Assembly (NCBI GenBank): GCA_021234155.1
Contig: JAJEKV010000135.1
Span: forward strand, 1,073,562 to 1,137,561
Length of the DNA: 64,000 bases
Origin: Isoetes taiwanensis
Lineage: Eukaryota > Streptophyta > Lycopodiopsida > Isoetales > Isoetaceae
Direction of reading: 5' to 3'
Within the stretch, counting starts at the first letter, position 1, and each line of letters opens with the position of its first letter. A program made the position numbers and the translations under genes. The notes under the pieces were generated by a model that worked only from the letters and a program-made list of their open reading frames with translations, ran no database searches and was not told the DNA's origin. Of this stretch, positions 34,111-45,345 are shown one piece after another.

Positions 34111-36680
34111 GCCAGGCCATGCACCACCACATTGTGGCTCTTCCGTCTCCGTTCCTGGAGCTCTCTGATAGTCGGATCAATGCCGGGTGCTATAGTAGGT
34201 GCTATGTGCGATTGGCAGGGCGTGGACTATGGCATGCGCTAGTGGTGGCAAAGACGCTGGCCCCGGTGGTGCAAAGAAAGGTGTGGTCCCCCGCCGACGC
34301 CATACGTGCCGTTGGCATGTGGGATCGCACGCCCCGCGGCCGCAGCTTCTTTGCTTTCTAGAGCCTGGAGCTCATTTCCTGTTGGAATTATTGTGGTCAA
34401 ATCATGCATGCACCGGCCACCGCTTATGAGCCTCTCGACCGAGGCCCTTGTTTTGCTTGATGACAAATGCCGCAAATGGACGCCCCCTTACTCATATACG
34501 GTACACTTCACCAAGATACAAACAGGAGTTCATCCCCCATACCAGCTCTATATCGATACAAAGCCTCCACGATCACGCAACCTTGACGAAGTTCCAAGTG
34601 GGAAGAATGAAGGGGTCATTTTACCTCGCCTCCCGTGGCCTATCTAGTCGCAAAGCTGCAACATACATGTGAGTATACATACAACAACATCACATGACCA
34701 TCATGAAGGATGGCTCACCACATATGTGCATAGACAGAGATCAAGATATCACATATGGAGATCCTACCCAAGGCTTAGACTCAAGGGGGAAGACCACCCG
34801 GGCCTCCGTAAGTCATTGCATGCAATTCATGGCACATGGATTTGGTGGCATAAGAACATGGCTTAGGTTAGTCCACTCCATCCGCCCCCCGTGTAACACT
34901 TTGCGAGTAGGTTGAAAAGTCTTGGGACTCGACCAGAAGCTCTCGGGATGCATAGCCGTAAGGGCTATTCCCGGGTTGCATCTCCGGGGTTGGATGGGGC
35001 GTGTAGGGATTGCTCCCACCGCAGGGCCGGGCATGCCGGGCTCAAGGTGACTAGAGGGCCACCGCCTGTTCGAGGAACTCCATGGAAGGTGTACACCACC
35101 CCAAGAGTGTCGAACCATGCAAAGCCCACACACAAAGTGTGTGAGCATTAGGGTCTAGTGCAATCAGAGTCCCCGATAGGCTTTACTACCCGAGGGACGT
35201 GATCATGAGCCAGGACATGAACCTCCTTGTAAGCCAGTCTGGCCCCTCCACCCACAACCAGGTGTGGCTCTTGTACACAAGCCGAAATTAATAGTGCATT
35301 AAAGAGGGCTAGCTAGGAGCATCAACTACTAGGCTTTTAGGGCCTCTACCTCCCTTCCCAATATAATGATTCCACAGAGATCATCATCACATACATATCA
35401 TAGAAGAACTAAGAATAAGATTTAATCTAAATCACATAAGTTAGGTTCTTTAGTTATGGCTTGATATCTAGAGGTCTAGGTGGCTGCTATGGGCAATTCA
35501 ATACGCTAAACCTACTTACTCTATGCTTGGGAGGCAGACTAGACTATTGAATTGGCAAAATACCTGATCCCTGGCTTGCTCCTCCCGCCCAACGGCCCAT
35601 GTTGTGAAACCGCTTGAAGATGAAGCCGGAAAGGAAAGCTGATGGGTCATTGCCGCATGCATCTCGGAAGTCGAGATTGGCTCTTGGAGCAAGCGAAACA
35701 GAGCTCTAGAAGGCTGTGGACGGAAATGGAAAGTTAGTGTTTGAATACCTTATATAGGCTATAAGTTAGGGCTAGGGTTTCCAACGACCCTTGAGATGCC
35801 CACTTATTATTTAAGTGGGTTAAAGTGCACACATGCATAAATGTGCACACACTTGCAAGTTGCCCCCAGGGGGCTTACTTGCTTAGCTACACGCCGACGC
35901 ATTATCGTTAACGATGGCGGTACGCTATTGACGATGCAAAGATAAAGATACATCCCGGGACCGTGATAATCGTGGCCGAACGTCACATTCTCCCCACCAT
36001 GAAATGATGCTGTCCGCAGCATCGTGGGTCTCCCACCTTGGGATCTTCTTGTCCTTGCAACCAACTTGATGCATACAATTTATTATTATTATACTTACAA
36101 AATTATTAGAATTACTCTAAGGTAATATTTTTAAAACATTACTACGACATCACCTTATACCAATAAGTTATCAATTCATACTTCATTAAAGTAAAGTAGT
36201 TACTAGCTTCACTTAATACAACATTGAAGTTTATCGAGATTTAGCAATTTTATATACAATTATCCTTCGAGGTACTCTTCATTCCTTGCAACACATTCCA
36301 ACAAAATTGTGTTGTAAGTCTTCGTGAGTTCGACCTCCTTGCCCCCCGGAGCTTCTATTGGCTCAAGCAGTCGATACCACGCTAGTACCATTTTAATTAT
36401 TAATAAAATTATGGTTATAAGGTAACCACCCATCTAATTAACTAAATGAATGCATGACTAATCCTCCGGGCGAGGGAAGGATGCTTCTTCCATCGCGGGC
36501 GTGGAGGGGGATAGCTTCCCCTATAATGCATATACCACGACTCGATCATGGCCCGCGGAGGGTTTAAGCCGCCGTGGTCGCTTAAGACGATCCTATCATA
36601 GCCCATGATTGGGTCCTCCCCGATCATGCATACCCCAATGCATCATGGCCCAAAGGGTTTTAAGCTAGAGATCCCCGATG
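34111..36680. other. GC-rich non-coding repeat stretch
   Basis: No protein domain supported. 34846-34912 (cataagaacatggcttaggt; ccactccatccgcccc; aacactttgcgagtagg) is homologous to 918-980 in the tandem repeat at the window start, so the same repeat family is present here. At 36440-36665 short words (gatcatggccc, catgattggg, aagggttttaag) recur. An AT-rich block at 36060-36300 may be an LTR portion of the minus-strand gypsy unit, but I could not delimit it. Confidence 0.45.
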
Positions 36681-36689
36681 ATCTCATCC

Positions 36690-37312
36690 TCGCCCATGTT
36701 CACTTTCTACCTTAAATCGCAAGATGTTGCCCGCTTCACTTTGATCTTGAGCCGTGACGTTGTCGCCAACCTCGAACTCTCTCGACCGCCCGCGTTTGTT
36801 GGCGACGCTTTTGTTGACTCCTTTGCCGCAAGAAGATATCCTCGACTTCTTCTACCACCGCCGTGATGTCGCCCAACATTTCTTCGCTAAACCTCTACCT
36901 TTGACATGATTGTGCCAAGTGTCCGAGTCGACATTGGTAGCCGAAGTTGATCATGAACGGCAAATATCCGGGATGATTCCCGCTTGGTGCTATTATGTTT
37001 AACTCAACCAAGTGAATGTAATCTTCCCACTTGCTCGCTTTGTTCCAGCCATAGTTTCTTAGCATATCTTCCAAGACTCGTTGGTCCGTTTCGCTTGCCC
37101 ATCCGTCTGAGGATGATAGGCCGCGGCTCATGGACAGCTTTCGTCCCGATCATCGCAAAAGGTCCGGCCAAAAGGCACTCATGAACTTCGGCCTCCGCCT
37201 GGAGATGATCTCTCGCATACCATGGAGCCTCGAAGATTTCCTTTGTGAAGAGAGCCAGATCTAAGGTCGTGGTTTGGTCCCGCAAGGCAATAAAGTGTGC
37301 CATCTTCGACAA
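36690..37312 (-). pseudogene. Gypsy integrase core and C-terminal part (broken)
   Basis: Minus frames give SKMAHFIALRDQTTT and LALFTKEIF (integrase core), then SSSDGWASETDQRVLEDMLR, WEDYIHLVELNIIAPSGNHP and LPFMINFGYQCR. These follow the family pattern FHPQTDGQTERxNQxLEDMLR...WxxxLxxxEFxYN...PFxxxYG. The C-terminal part (LGDITAVVEEVEDI and an EFEVGDN-type block) is at 36690-36890. Many one-base changes break the frame. Confidence 0.8.
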
Positions 37313-38375
37313 ATTTTGTCGACTACAACCATCGTGGCATCTTTTCCTCTTTGCCGTCCCCGGGAGCCCTGCTATGAGTCCATATCGATGACTTCCCCCA
37401 CTTAGCGCTCGTAACCGCTTAATGGTTCCAATGCTCCCGAATTAAGCCGCTCGCTTTCGCTCCGGCCGACATAGCTGACACTCTTTGATGTAGCGACGAC
37501 CGCTTCTTCATCCCCCGCCAATAATAATTGTTGCGCGACTTTGAAATATGTCTTCATAAATCTCGCGGGCCTATTGGACTGCTAGGGTGTCGTGGAGAAT
37601 TAACTTTCTTACTCCCCGATGATTCAAGCACACACAATTTATTCTTATGGTACAAAAGGTTACCTTCCTTCTTAAAATTTTTGAAGGTCTCCCTCCTTAT
37701 CCGTTTTGCCTCTTTTGCACAAGCTCTCGCCCACACTTCCTTGAAGTTCCGATCCGTCGGCAAGGTTTCTTCGATCTTCCTTCCAAAATCGGCGGTGAGC
37801 GCCGAGATTGCGTTGGTGCTGAACTTTTTGTTGTCGAGGATGCCTTGAAAGTGCATCCGCTACCACATTGAGTTCCCCGCTTATAAACTATAACAAAATC
37901 GTGATTCTTCGAGGAACTCCATCCACCTTCACGCTTCAAAGTTGAGATGGGTTGCGTGAATATGTATTGAGGCCTGGCGATCCGCGGTCCAAATCTGAAC
38001 TTCCTTCCTAATGTAGTGCCTCCAAATTCTTAGTGCTCGACAACAAGTAAAGCAACTCTTGGTCATGAGTCCGGTAGCGATTTCAGCATCATTCATCTTC
38101 CGAGTCGTGACGCCACTATCCGCTTCTTCCCCGTGATCAAGATCGCCCTCTCTCTCGGGCAATTTTATTTGCATCCGCCGCCACAAGCTTGTCCTTCTCG
38201 AGGTCCGGTAGGGTCGCCTGTGGGCGTTGTCAAAGCTTCCTTCAACATCTCAATCCTCGCCATGGCTTTCTTCGCCGGTGATCCGCCTAACTTTTACTTT
38301 TCCGCCTCGCCAAATCTAATGGGCCGCTTATTTTTGCAAAAGTTCTTCACAAACTTCCTATAATACCCCGCTAAT
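37313..38375 (-). pseudogene. Gypsy RT end, RNase H and integrase linker (broken)
   Basis: From right to left: FGLAGYYRKFVKNFCK (RT thumb/RNase H entry, 38375 to 38320), RKMNDAEI and RALRIWRHYIRKEVQIWTAD (RNase H, 38100-37970), MVADALSRHPR (RNase H end, 37866), then ETLPTDRNFKEVWARACAKE and KKEGNLLYHKNKLCV (linker before the integrase zinc finger, 37790-37620). The order matches chromovirus-type gypsy pol. Numerous small indels. Confidence 0.8.
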
Positions 38376-40250
38376 CCGAAAGCTTCCGACTGCGTGGATG
38401 TTCCTTCTTTGGCTAAGGTATGATGCTTTGATCTTAATCCTAAAAAAACCGGGTGGATGCACAAATCTCTAAATTGTGGATTTTCTAAAAGATACTTGCC
38501 AAATTTCGTGTTTAGGGTGCGAGAGAGCCAAATGTGTGGTGAGGGGATGAGAAAAGAGGTGCAAATGTGAGGAAATAAGGTGATATGTGAATGTAGGTGT
38601 ATAACTAGGATGTTTTCTCGAACAAGGTGGTGAAAATGATTGAAGAAAAGCTCGATGCAACCAAATTTCCTTTGAATGCAAATGAAATATATGAGCAAAT
38701 TCTCGCGTAATAGCTATTTGTTAAGCCAAATCTAGATGATATCGATGGTTTGAATTGATTTCAACTCATTTGTTGATCGTGATTGATGGGAAATTTGGCA
38801 AAGTTCGCCGTATGGACCGGCACATAAAAAAATGGGAAAAACTATTTTTGAAAAACACTGTAAATCGATTGAAGAAAAGGGGAAACACCATGGATTGCTC
38901 AAGAAAACTTTTCTCGATTATCTTAGGAACATAATACACTTGTCGTAATCCATTCGATCACTCTGAAATAGAATTTGTATCGTAACTTCCAAAATCTTTG
39001 CTTTCAAGAACAAGGGCGGGTTTCTAATCAAAAATCTCCTCTCCTTGATTGGAATACGGCTCTGATCATCTTTATAGACCCGCGGTCGTGGTAGTTAGAG
39101 CTCTAATTTGTCCAGATATGGCCAATTAACTCTTCTTTTCCCAAAAATAGGCAATGCTCGTTTTTGGTATGATCTCCATTAATTCGCATCCTTTTCATAA
39201 TTCGATTGGTTCCAAGTCGGTTATGATCGCTTAACCGCTCGCATCATTCAAAGTGCGCGGGAAGCCGAGAATCATAGAACCCTAATGGTTTTTTGCCGAT
39301 CTTCTTCTTCAAAGGGATATATCCCATGTGCCTAAATCAAAAAGTCAGCCCTGTATATATAGCTCGATCCGGGCTAACTATTAAATTGACGTTCTTGCCC
39401 ACGGGATTCGGTATTCTCCACCGCCCCCACACGCCCGGGTGAGCCACGTGGAGGGGGGTGATTGGCTGAAAAGGAATCTAGGTCGGGGGGGTAGAATAGG
39501 ACAATTTTTTTATATTTTTTCAAAGGGCACGATTCCCAAGAATTGGAATTCAAAGGTCTATATAAGGTCTTTTTTGGAAATTTTTTGTGCCAGGTGGCAT
39601 ATTTTCATTGGGGCAACATGGTGATGTGGTCAAGTTTTGAAAAATGGCACTTTGATTTTTTGGCTAAAAAAAAGGTGAATCAATGGTGACTGGACATGAT
39701 GAAATGATGACTTGGCATAATGAAGGATGATGTGGCAAGGTCAAACATGGCTTTTTGCCCAAGTGGATTTTCGAAATTTTAAATGCCCCTTGACATTTTT
39801 GATGAGGTGGCATGATTTTGACCCAAGTGGCAAAGATATAACCAAAGTTGGATGACAAAGCATTTTGGTGAGCAAGGTGGCCATCCTAGGTGGCATTTTG
39901 ACTCTTGATGACATGGCAAGGGTATTTTTGGAAAGTGTGCCTTTTGACTTTTTATTTTGACTTTCACTTGACTTTTTGACATCTTTGGCACTTTAGGATG
40001 ATGACTAGGATGCCACTTGGCAAAGGTATAGATTTTTAGGCATTTTTGGGGAATATTTGGCCAGCGATAGGGGAAATTCAAGGAAAAATAGGAGATAGGC
40101 TCAAAAAATTTGGGAAAAATCAAGGGTGGCTAGTTTTGGCTAAAGGATTTGGCAAGGGTGCTCACCTGGCCTAGATTCTCTTTCAGCCTGATACCTTTCC
40201 TTAATAGCTCCTCCAATACTTAGAATTTTCTTCATATCTTCATCTTTTCT
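38376..40250. other. 1.9-kb non-pol sequence interrupting the RT gene
   Basis: Pol stops at the RT N-terminal domain (40251) and resumes near the RT end (38375). The sequence between has no RT motifs. 39600-40130 is dense in gatgaggtggca/aagtggca and ttttgac words, resembling a retrotransposon leader or LTR. A TATA-like gtatatatag lies at 39351-39360. It is either a nested LTR insertion with loss of central RT or a recombination product; no target duplication could be defined. Confidence 0.45.
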
Positions 40251-40514
40251 TCATGTTGCCACTTCAAGGGGCAACACTGATCCATCAGATCGTCCGATCT
40301 CGGGAGTGCATTCGTCCGATCTCGGGAGTGCATACTTATCCTTGATGGTGTGCTTGTTTAGCTGCCTGTAATCTATGCACATCCTCAAGCTGCCATCCTT
40401 CTGCTTTACAAAAAGGATGGGTGCCCCAAATGGTGAGACGCTAGGTCTAATGAATCCTAGGTCAAGCAACTCCTGCAATTGCTTCTTCAACTTGGCTAGC
40501 TCTTGCGTCGTCAT
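40251..40514 (-). pseudogene. Gypsy reverse transcriptase, N-terminal part
   Basis: An open frame with [40 protein letters not shown] and [17 protein letters not shown], the most conserved stretch of Ty3/gypsy RT fingers. It ends at a 23-bp tandem duplication (gtccgatctcgggagtgcat, 40288-40333) and lacks the catalytic YxDD region. Confidence 0.9.
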
Positions 40515-40569
40515 CCTATATGGCGCTTTGCTCGTCGGCTTCGTACCTGGTTCGAGTGTTATCTCACAC

Positions 40570-41272
40570 TCGACTCCCCTATAAGGAGGAAGCTACTTGA
40601 TCTCGGCTGGGAAGAGATCATGGAACTCCTTTACCAACTTAGCTACCTGCTTTGGTAATTTGCTGAGCACCTTATCTTCCTTGCTTTCTTCCTCGACTCG
40701 CTCTTCGATCCGGAAGCTTGAAGACATAGGCTACCCGCTTCACTCTTTATGCACTTGAGCACCGCATTACTAGACATACATTGCATGATAGGAACAACTC
40801 CTTTACCCGCAATTTCTATGATCTTGGTTACCGGCCAAGGTGACTTTGCGGTTTCCACAATCGATGATGGCCTTTCTTTGGAGCGTAGGTACTCCATGCC
40901 GATGATCAAATCATACTTCCGATGTTCATCACTTCTGCTCCCATTTGATGTTGATCCCCGACAAATCGATGCGTAAATTTATCCTCTTGCTGCCGTAGGT
41001 CTCGCCTGCCCGCTTTGCTAAACACCACGGTCTCGGCTTTTGACTTCAACGGCTTGAGCTTCAACATCTCGGACCATTCTTGGGGACGCAAAATTGTGGG
41101 TGCACCTCGTATCTATCAGGACTACAAAAGATTTGTCCTTGGCCTTCCGTACTATGGAGATTACCTGATACTGATTTTCTGCTTGGTCTGAATCTATGGC
41201 TACAAAGATGTGACACTCACCCCGAATGAAGTCGCGTGCTTGAGGCCGCCGCCGTCCGAGGGAGTCTCCCAT
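40570..41272 (-). pseudogene. Gypsy protease region (broken)
   Basis: The minus frame 41272 to 41018 contains CHIFVAIDSDQAENQYQVIS and KSFVVLIDTRCTHNFASPRM. The pattern LIDxGxTHNFxS marks the aspartic protease of plant gypsy elements, but the glycine and neighbours are altered here, apparently by one-base indels. Further protease/RT-linker text follows to the RT frame (MIIGMEYLRSKERPSSIVET at 40909). Confidence 0.7.
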
Positions 41273-41392
41273 CCACCCATCTCTCGCTAATGCCGAGATT
41301 CGCGATCTAAAGGGCGGCGCTTTGTCGCGTGCAATGGCCTAGCTAGAAGCACCGGCAGAGCCGCTTCTCGATGCACTCCCCGCCTCTTCTCC

Positions 41393-42535
41393 TTAGGCAT
41401 TGCTTGCAAAAGGATCGCACCGCTTTCGAATAGTTTGACCCTTCTTGCTGCGGCTTATCCTTGAAGGATACCCATTTTTTTTCCTGCTGCCTACCGTAAC
41501 TACCACTGTATGGGGCCTTTGCTGGCCCTGGACTAGCTGCTCTAGGGCTATAACTTCCCGTTGCTTTGCCCTTATCCTGGTAGTGCTGATGTTTGTGCCC
41601 ACTGTTTTGAGGCCCGGATCCTTGCAGGCTGACTGCTTTCGATTCCGCTTATGATACTGTTCGAGGATTAATTGCTCTTACCAGCTTCCTATCTCATCGT
41701 TTAATTCCTCGATGTACCCTTCCACTGCACGACGTTCACTCAGCTTCGGCACATAAAGCCTCAGTTTTATGAACTCTTCAGTGTATTTCTGCACGGACTT
41801 GTTGCCTACTCCAGCTGATAGAATTGCTGCATCATGTGGCATTTGTGCTCCTTTGGCACATAGTGGCGCTTGAATGCCTTTGAGAATTTCTTGAATTTGC
41901 AGCTATCCCTGCTTAACCCATGGGCCTTGGCATAGCCCTTCCACCAAATTCTAGCTGCTCCTTTAAGGTTGGCTGTTGCCACCCTGCCTTTGTCTTTGTC
42001 CTCATTCCGTATGCATTTCCATATTCGCTCATCTCGTCCAGCCAGGCTTCTGCCTCCATGCCTGACCGACTGTCACCTGAGAACTGTTTGAGCTTCTTTG
42101 CCTTCCACACATTGCTCATGCAGAATCTACTTTCTTCTGGTAGTCTGAGGTCCTTGTGACCCTGAGTCTGCCATCTCTACGGTCCTGCACCTCTTCCACC
42201 TCTTCCTCGGAGTCGGGCTCCGAGTCCGAGCTGGTGTCGGAGGAGTCCGTGCTAGGGGACCTCCTTCTCTTGCTCTTCTTCTTGTCCTTTCCCGCCTTTC
42301 GAGGTGGTGCTTGCGGCAACTGGACGTTGTAATCTGGGCCAACTGTTGCTTGCGCTGCCAGTAGGGCCTTTATCTCTTGAAGGTCCGACCTCATCTGCGA
42401 CATCTCCTCTTCGGGAGTCATGGGACCGAATTCTTCATACAGGTTCCTTGCAATGTGCTGTCTGGCCGGAGTCTCTTCATCTCTAGGGACTCGCCGGTCT
42501 TGCTCAGCTGTTCTTGGACCTCTAGCTGCATACAC
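41393..42535 (-). pseudogene. Gypsy gag (broken)
   Basis: The N-terminal frame 42535 to 42116 (139 codons) ends in a highly charged stretch (KAGKDKKKSKRRRS, then Ser/Asp/Glu-rich). It is followed across a frameshift by the capsid-like block KKLKQFSGDSRSGMEAEAWL (42099 down), a standard FxGxxxxxxAExWL gag motif, and by remnants of the WWxxYxxxxG and FxxxFxxxYxP pattern to about 41700. A CCHC remnant is suspected near 41400. It would form the particle. Confidence 0.75.
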
Positions 42536-42711
42536 AAGTAAGTCATAGCCTTACGGTTAGCTTTGTTTGTTTCATAGCATTATATGTGTTTGCTGATATA
42601 GTTGTGGAAGCAAAATACATCAACAAAACATTTAGAATGCCCAACAAAATGTATTTATATGTAGATAGAAAACTTAGTTACAATGTTTCCGGGATCAAGA
42701 GTCTAACTATT

Positions 42712-44231
42712 CTTGAAATCGCCGGCGAGATGGGTTATCCTCAAGGAACTTCTTAACGTGGGCCGTTCCTACCGAGCGTCCCAAGTTTTTGAGGATGTTC
42801 GTTGGTGTTCCGCCCTGCAAGGCTGTCACCAAGTCTTCCACCCTGCGGTCGGAAGTGTAGACCGCGGTCACTGCTAATCTTCCCTGTCGTCGGTAGGGTA
42901 CGGTGAAGTCGAAGATATCCAGTTAGGATGACATGGTCAACTGTTGGAATTAGCCGAGCATGCCTACCAAAGCCTGAGAGTGCGATGAGCTTGAATACTC
43001 CTTCTTCGCCCCTTGGGCTGAATTTGCGGTGGATGACCGCTATTCTCCCGTCCAACAGCAGAGGAAGGTAGTACCTTAACGACTTGTCTCTGCCCGTTGC
43101 TGTTGATTCTTCATCAGGTCGGGCACTAGCTCTATGTCTTCCTGCATATTCATCCACGTGCACCTCCGTCAGGTCCCTGTGGTCCCTTATTGTTGATGCT
43201 AGACCTGTCAGGTTGATCTTGCCTCTTCTCTGGACATCCGTGGAAGCTGGTGTCGAAGAACTCGGCATCAAAATACTTGTGGTCTTGCCGCGGATCCCCA
43301 TCCGTTCTTGGATGGCATAGAATTCTTCTTCTGAAGGCAGATCCCGAGCTGTCATCAATTGCCGGATGCTGCTATATGCCTGAATATCTGAAGTCGACTC
43401 CCCGGTGTAAGTGTCGGCTTCTCTTACTTTGATTGGAAAGTCGGAAGCCTCCCGATCGATGAAGTTATCTAGATCTGGTTGTTGCCGCAGAAGGTGCAGC
43501 AACTCGTCGCGCCTGTACTCCCTGGCTCTGCATTCGGGGAGGTTCTGGATGTCACTCATGAGCAGGTACTCCTGGCCGTTGATGATGATGGGGGCTAGGC
43601 TTGTGATACCTAGCCCGAGTGGGGGAGCGATCCTGTGGGTCTGCAGGTCCTGGTCGAAAGACTGGATCTCCTGCTCTGCTTGTCGCCGCTCTTGGTCCGG
43701 GTTGAACTCGACGTAGTCTTCGCCGTCTGAGTCGAGCTCTTCGTCTTCGGCTCTTCCTTCTTGCTCCGCTTGATATTGCAAGAGGAGCTGACCCTCTGCT
43801 GAAGAGGCTAGGGGGTCCACATCCATGGCTGGGATGGAGGGTTCCCCGATTGGGTTCTGGGCACGGTGAGAGAGAAAGATGGCTATGGCCGCGGTATAGG
43901 AGAAATATTTCGCCCTATTAACTGTCATGACCATGTAATCCGACAACCTAGCAACTTTGTTGTTCAGGTACTTGGCAATGTTCGGGACATCACCCAAGGC
44001 TGCTTGGAGGGATTGCTTAGGAACAAAATATCCTGTACAAGGGGGAAGTTGTACTAAGGATGGTCCTATCCTAGCTTGGAACTCAGTCATGACTTCCATA
44101 TAAGATGGGGTTGCCTGCAAGGTGGCTTGGATGTCTATCTCCTTCTGGAAAACTTCAAAAATGGCATTGATATCAGCCTCAGCCACATGAGCACTGGCGC
44201 TGTACCATCGCCTGAAATCTGTAGTTGCCAT
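42712..44231 (-). pseudogene. Unrecognised ~500-residue ORF upstream of gag
   Basis: Open for 492 codons from MATTDFRRWYSASAHVAEAD. Near 42915 a frame change yields a more natural C terminus (VTAVYTSDRRVEDLVTALQG; SVGTAHVKKFLEDNPSRRRF) ending about 42712. The N-terminal third is helical-looking (ALGDVPNIAKYLNNKVARLS), the middle strongly acidic (DEELDSDGEDYVEFNPDQE), and the C-terminal third has strand-like text (YYLPLLLDGRIAVIHRKFSP). No retroviral domain is recognised. It sits between the H3-like ORF and gag on the same strand, the longest open frame in the window, so it was probably under selection recently. Function unknown. Confidence 0.6.
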
Positions 44232-44530
44232 TGATCTTGACTGACTGGGACTATCAAACAGCTCTTGAAGCGCCTAAGGGGTTTGGAAAATTGCCTAAAA
44301 GTTGGGAGCAAACCTGTAAGATGCTAAGTGAGATATGGGGGCCTATTTATAGGAAAAAGGGAAAAACCCTAATTTTTGGAAAACTTGAAAATTTTTTGGG
44401 TTTGGCAAATCTCAGGATTTGAAGGCTAATTTGAGGGTTTGAGCAATGAATAAGACTATCTAATGAACCTATTGCAACAAATTTGAGGTCAGTTGGAGGT
44501 AGCATGAAAGAGATAATGCTGAAAATACTC

Positions 44531-44594
44531 ACGGTGTGCGCTAGAAGGCTGACCTAAAATTTAGGTCGAGGTCCTGGCGCATACCGTGAGTAAG
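44531..44594. repeat. Nested inverted repeat (cruciform-type)
   Basis: The outer arms ctcacggtgtgcgc and gcgcataccgtgag pair with one mismatch and enclose the perfect palindrome gacctaaaatttaggtc (44553-44569). A related copy at 44729-44765 (gacctaaattttaggtc then gcgcataccgtgagtaa) lacks the left outer arm. Both lie between the H3-like ORF and the next ORF, where a promoter, processing site or transposon terminus could sit. Confidence 0.8.
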
Positions 44595-44907
44595 TTGGCC
44601 CTATTTGGTCAAAACTTATCTAAACAAGATGAACTAAGGGTCAAAACATGATGGTCTCATTGAGATATGCAAGATTGACTCCTTACTTGCCCAGTTTGAA
44701 GATGTTTAGGACACTGGGCCTGACCTAAATTTTAGGTCGATGCTCTGGCGCATACCGTGAGTAACTTCTCACTCCTTGACCATATGATGTCTATTTTAAC
44801 TAAAAAGAAAAAGCAAATACTGGTAATTCAACCTGATTAACAACATTTATGCACTTAGAATGTGCTCTACAAAACTTTTTATTTCCAAAATTTATTATTT
44901 ACAAAAT

Positions 44908-45345
44908 TTAGCATTCTCCTTTAATAGAACTTGCCAAGTGCATGTCCTTGGTCATCAATGTTACTCTCTTTTCGTCACGCCCTCGAGTCTTCAAAATGCT
45001 GCACCAGTTTCTGCTCTGCTGCTTCCTGTACGGCTAGCATCATTTCGCCTGTGACTCTCATGCTTGTGTCGAACTCTTGTACGACCTCCTTGACGAGTCT
45101 GGCGAATGGTGCTCGGGGAATGAGAAGGCCTAACTTCTCTGAAAATGCTGGATCTCTCGGACTGCTTGCGGCAGTTTCGATCCGGGCTTCCTTGCTACTG
45201 GCTTCTTTGGCAGAATGGGTTTCTCTGGAGGTGGCTTGAGGGTCTTCTTCTTTGATGGCCGTCCTCCTTCGACATAAGTTATCTTATTGGCCTGGTAATA
45301 GGATTTGTAGGCCTCCCTATTACCTGCTTCAAGCTGTCGGACAGA
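44908..45345 (-). pseudogene. Histone H3-like fold (C-terminal part of split ORF)
   Basis: The minus strand reads a Lys/Pro-rich linker (KPPPEKPILPKKPVARKPGS), then the H3 fold. REIQHFQR corresponds to H3 REIRRYQK (alpha-N). After a one-base frameshift come LLIPRAPFARLVKEVVQEFD (H3 [20 protein letters not shown]), TSMRVTGEMMLAVQEAAEQK and LVQHFED (H3 ALQEASEAYLVALFED). After a second shift comes KRVTLMTKDMHLASSIKGEC then TAA (H3 [21 protein letters not shown]). Loop 1 has canonical H3 length, so it lacks the loop extension usual for CENP-A. Histone role: nucleosome core. The two frameshifts mean this copy is probably dead. Confidence 0.85.

Noticed and set aside
34050-35148. Several 60-113-codon ORFs on both strands
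   Set aside because: GC-rich repeat sequence keeps several frames open at once, with no consistent protein signal.
42127-42342. Arg-rich 71-codon minus ORF
   Set aside because: Shadow of the charged gag region in a different frame.
44908-45159. H3-like fold as a CENP-A (centromeric H3)
   Set aside because: Loop 1 has canonical H3 length and the extended CENP-A loop is absent; only the long divergent tail is CENP-A-like.
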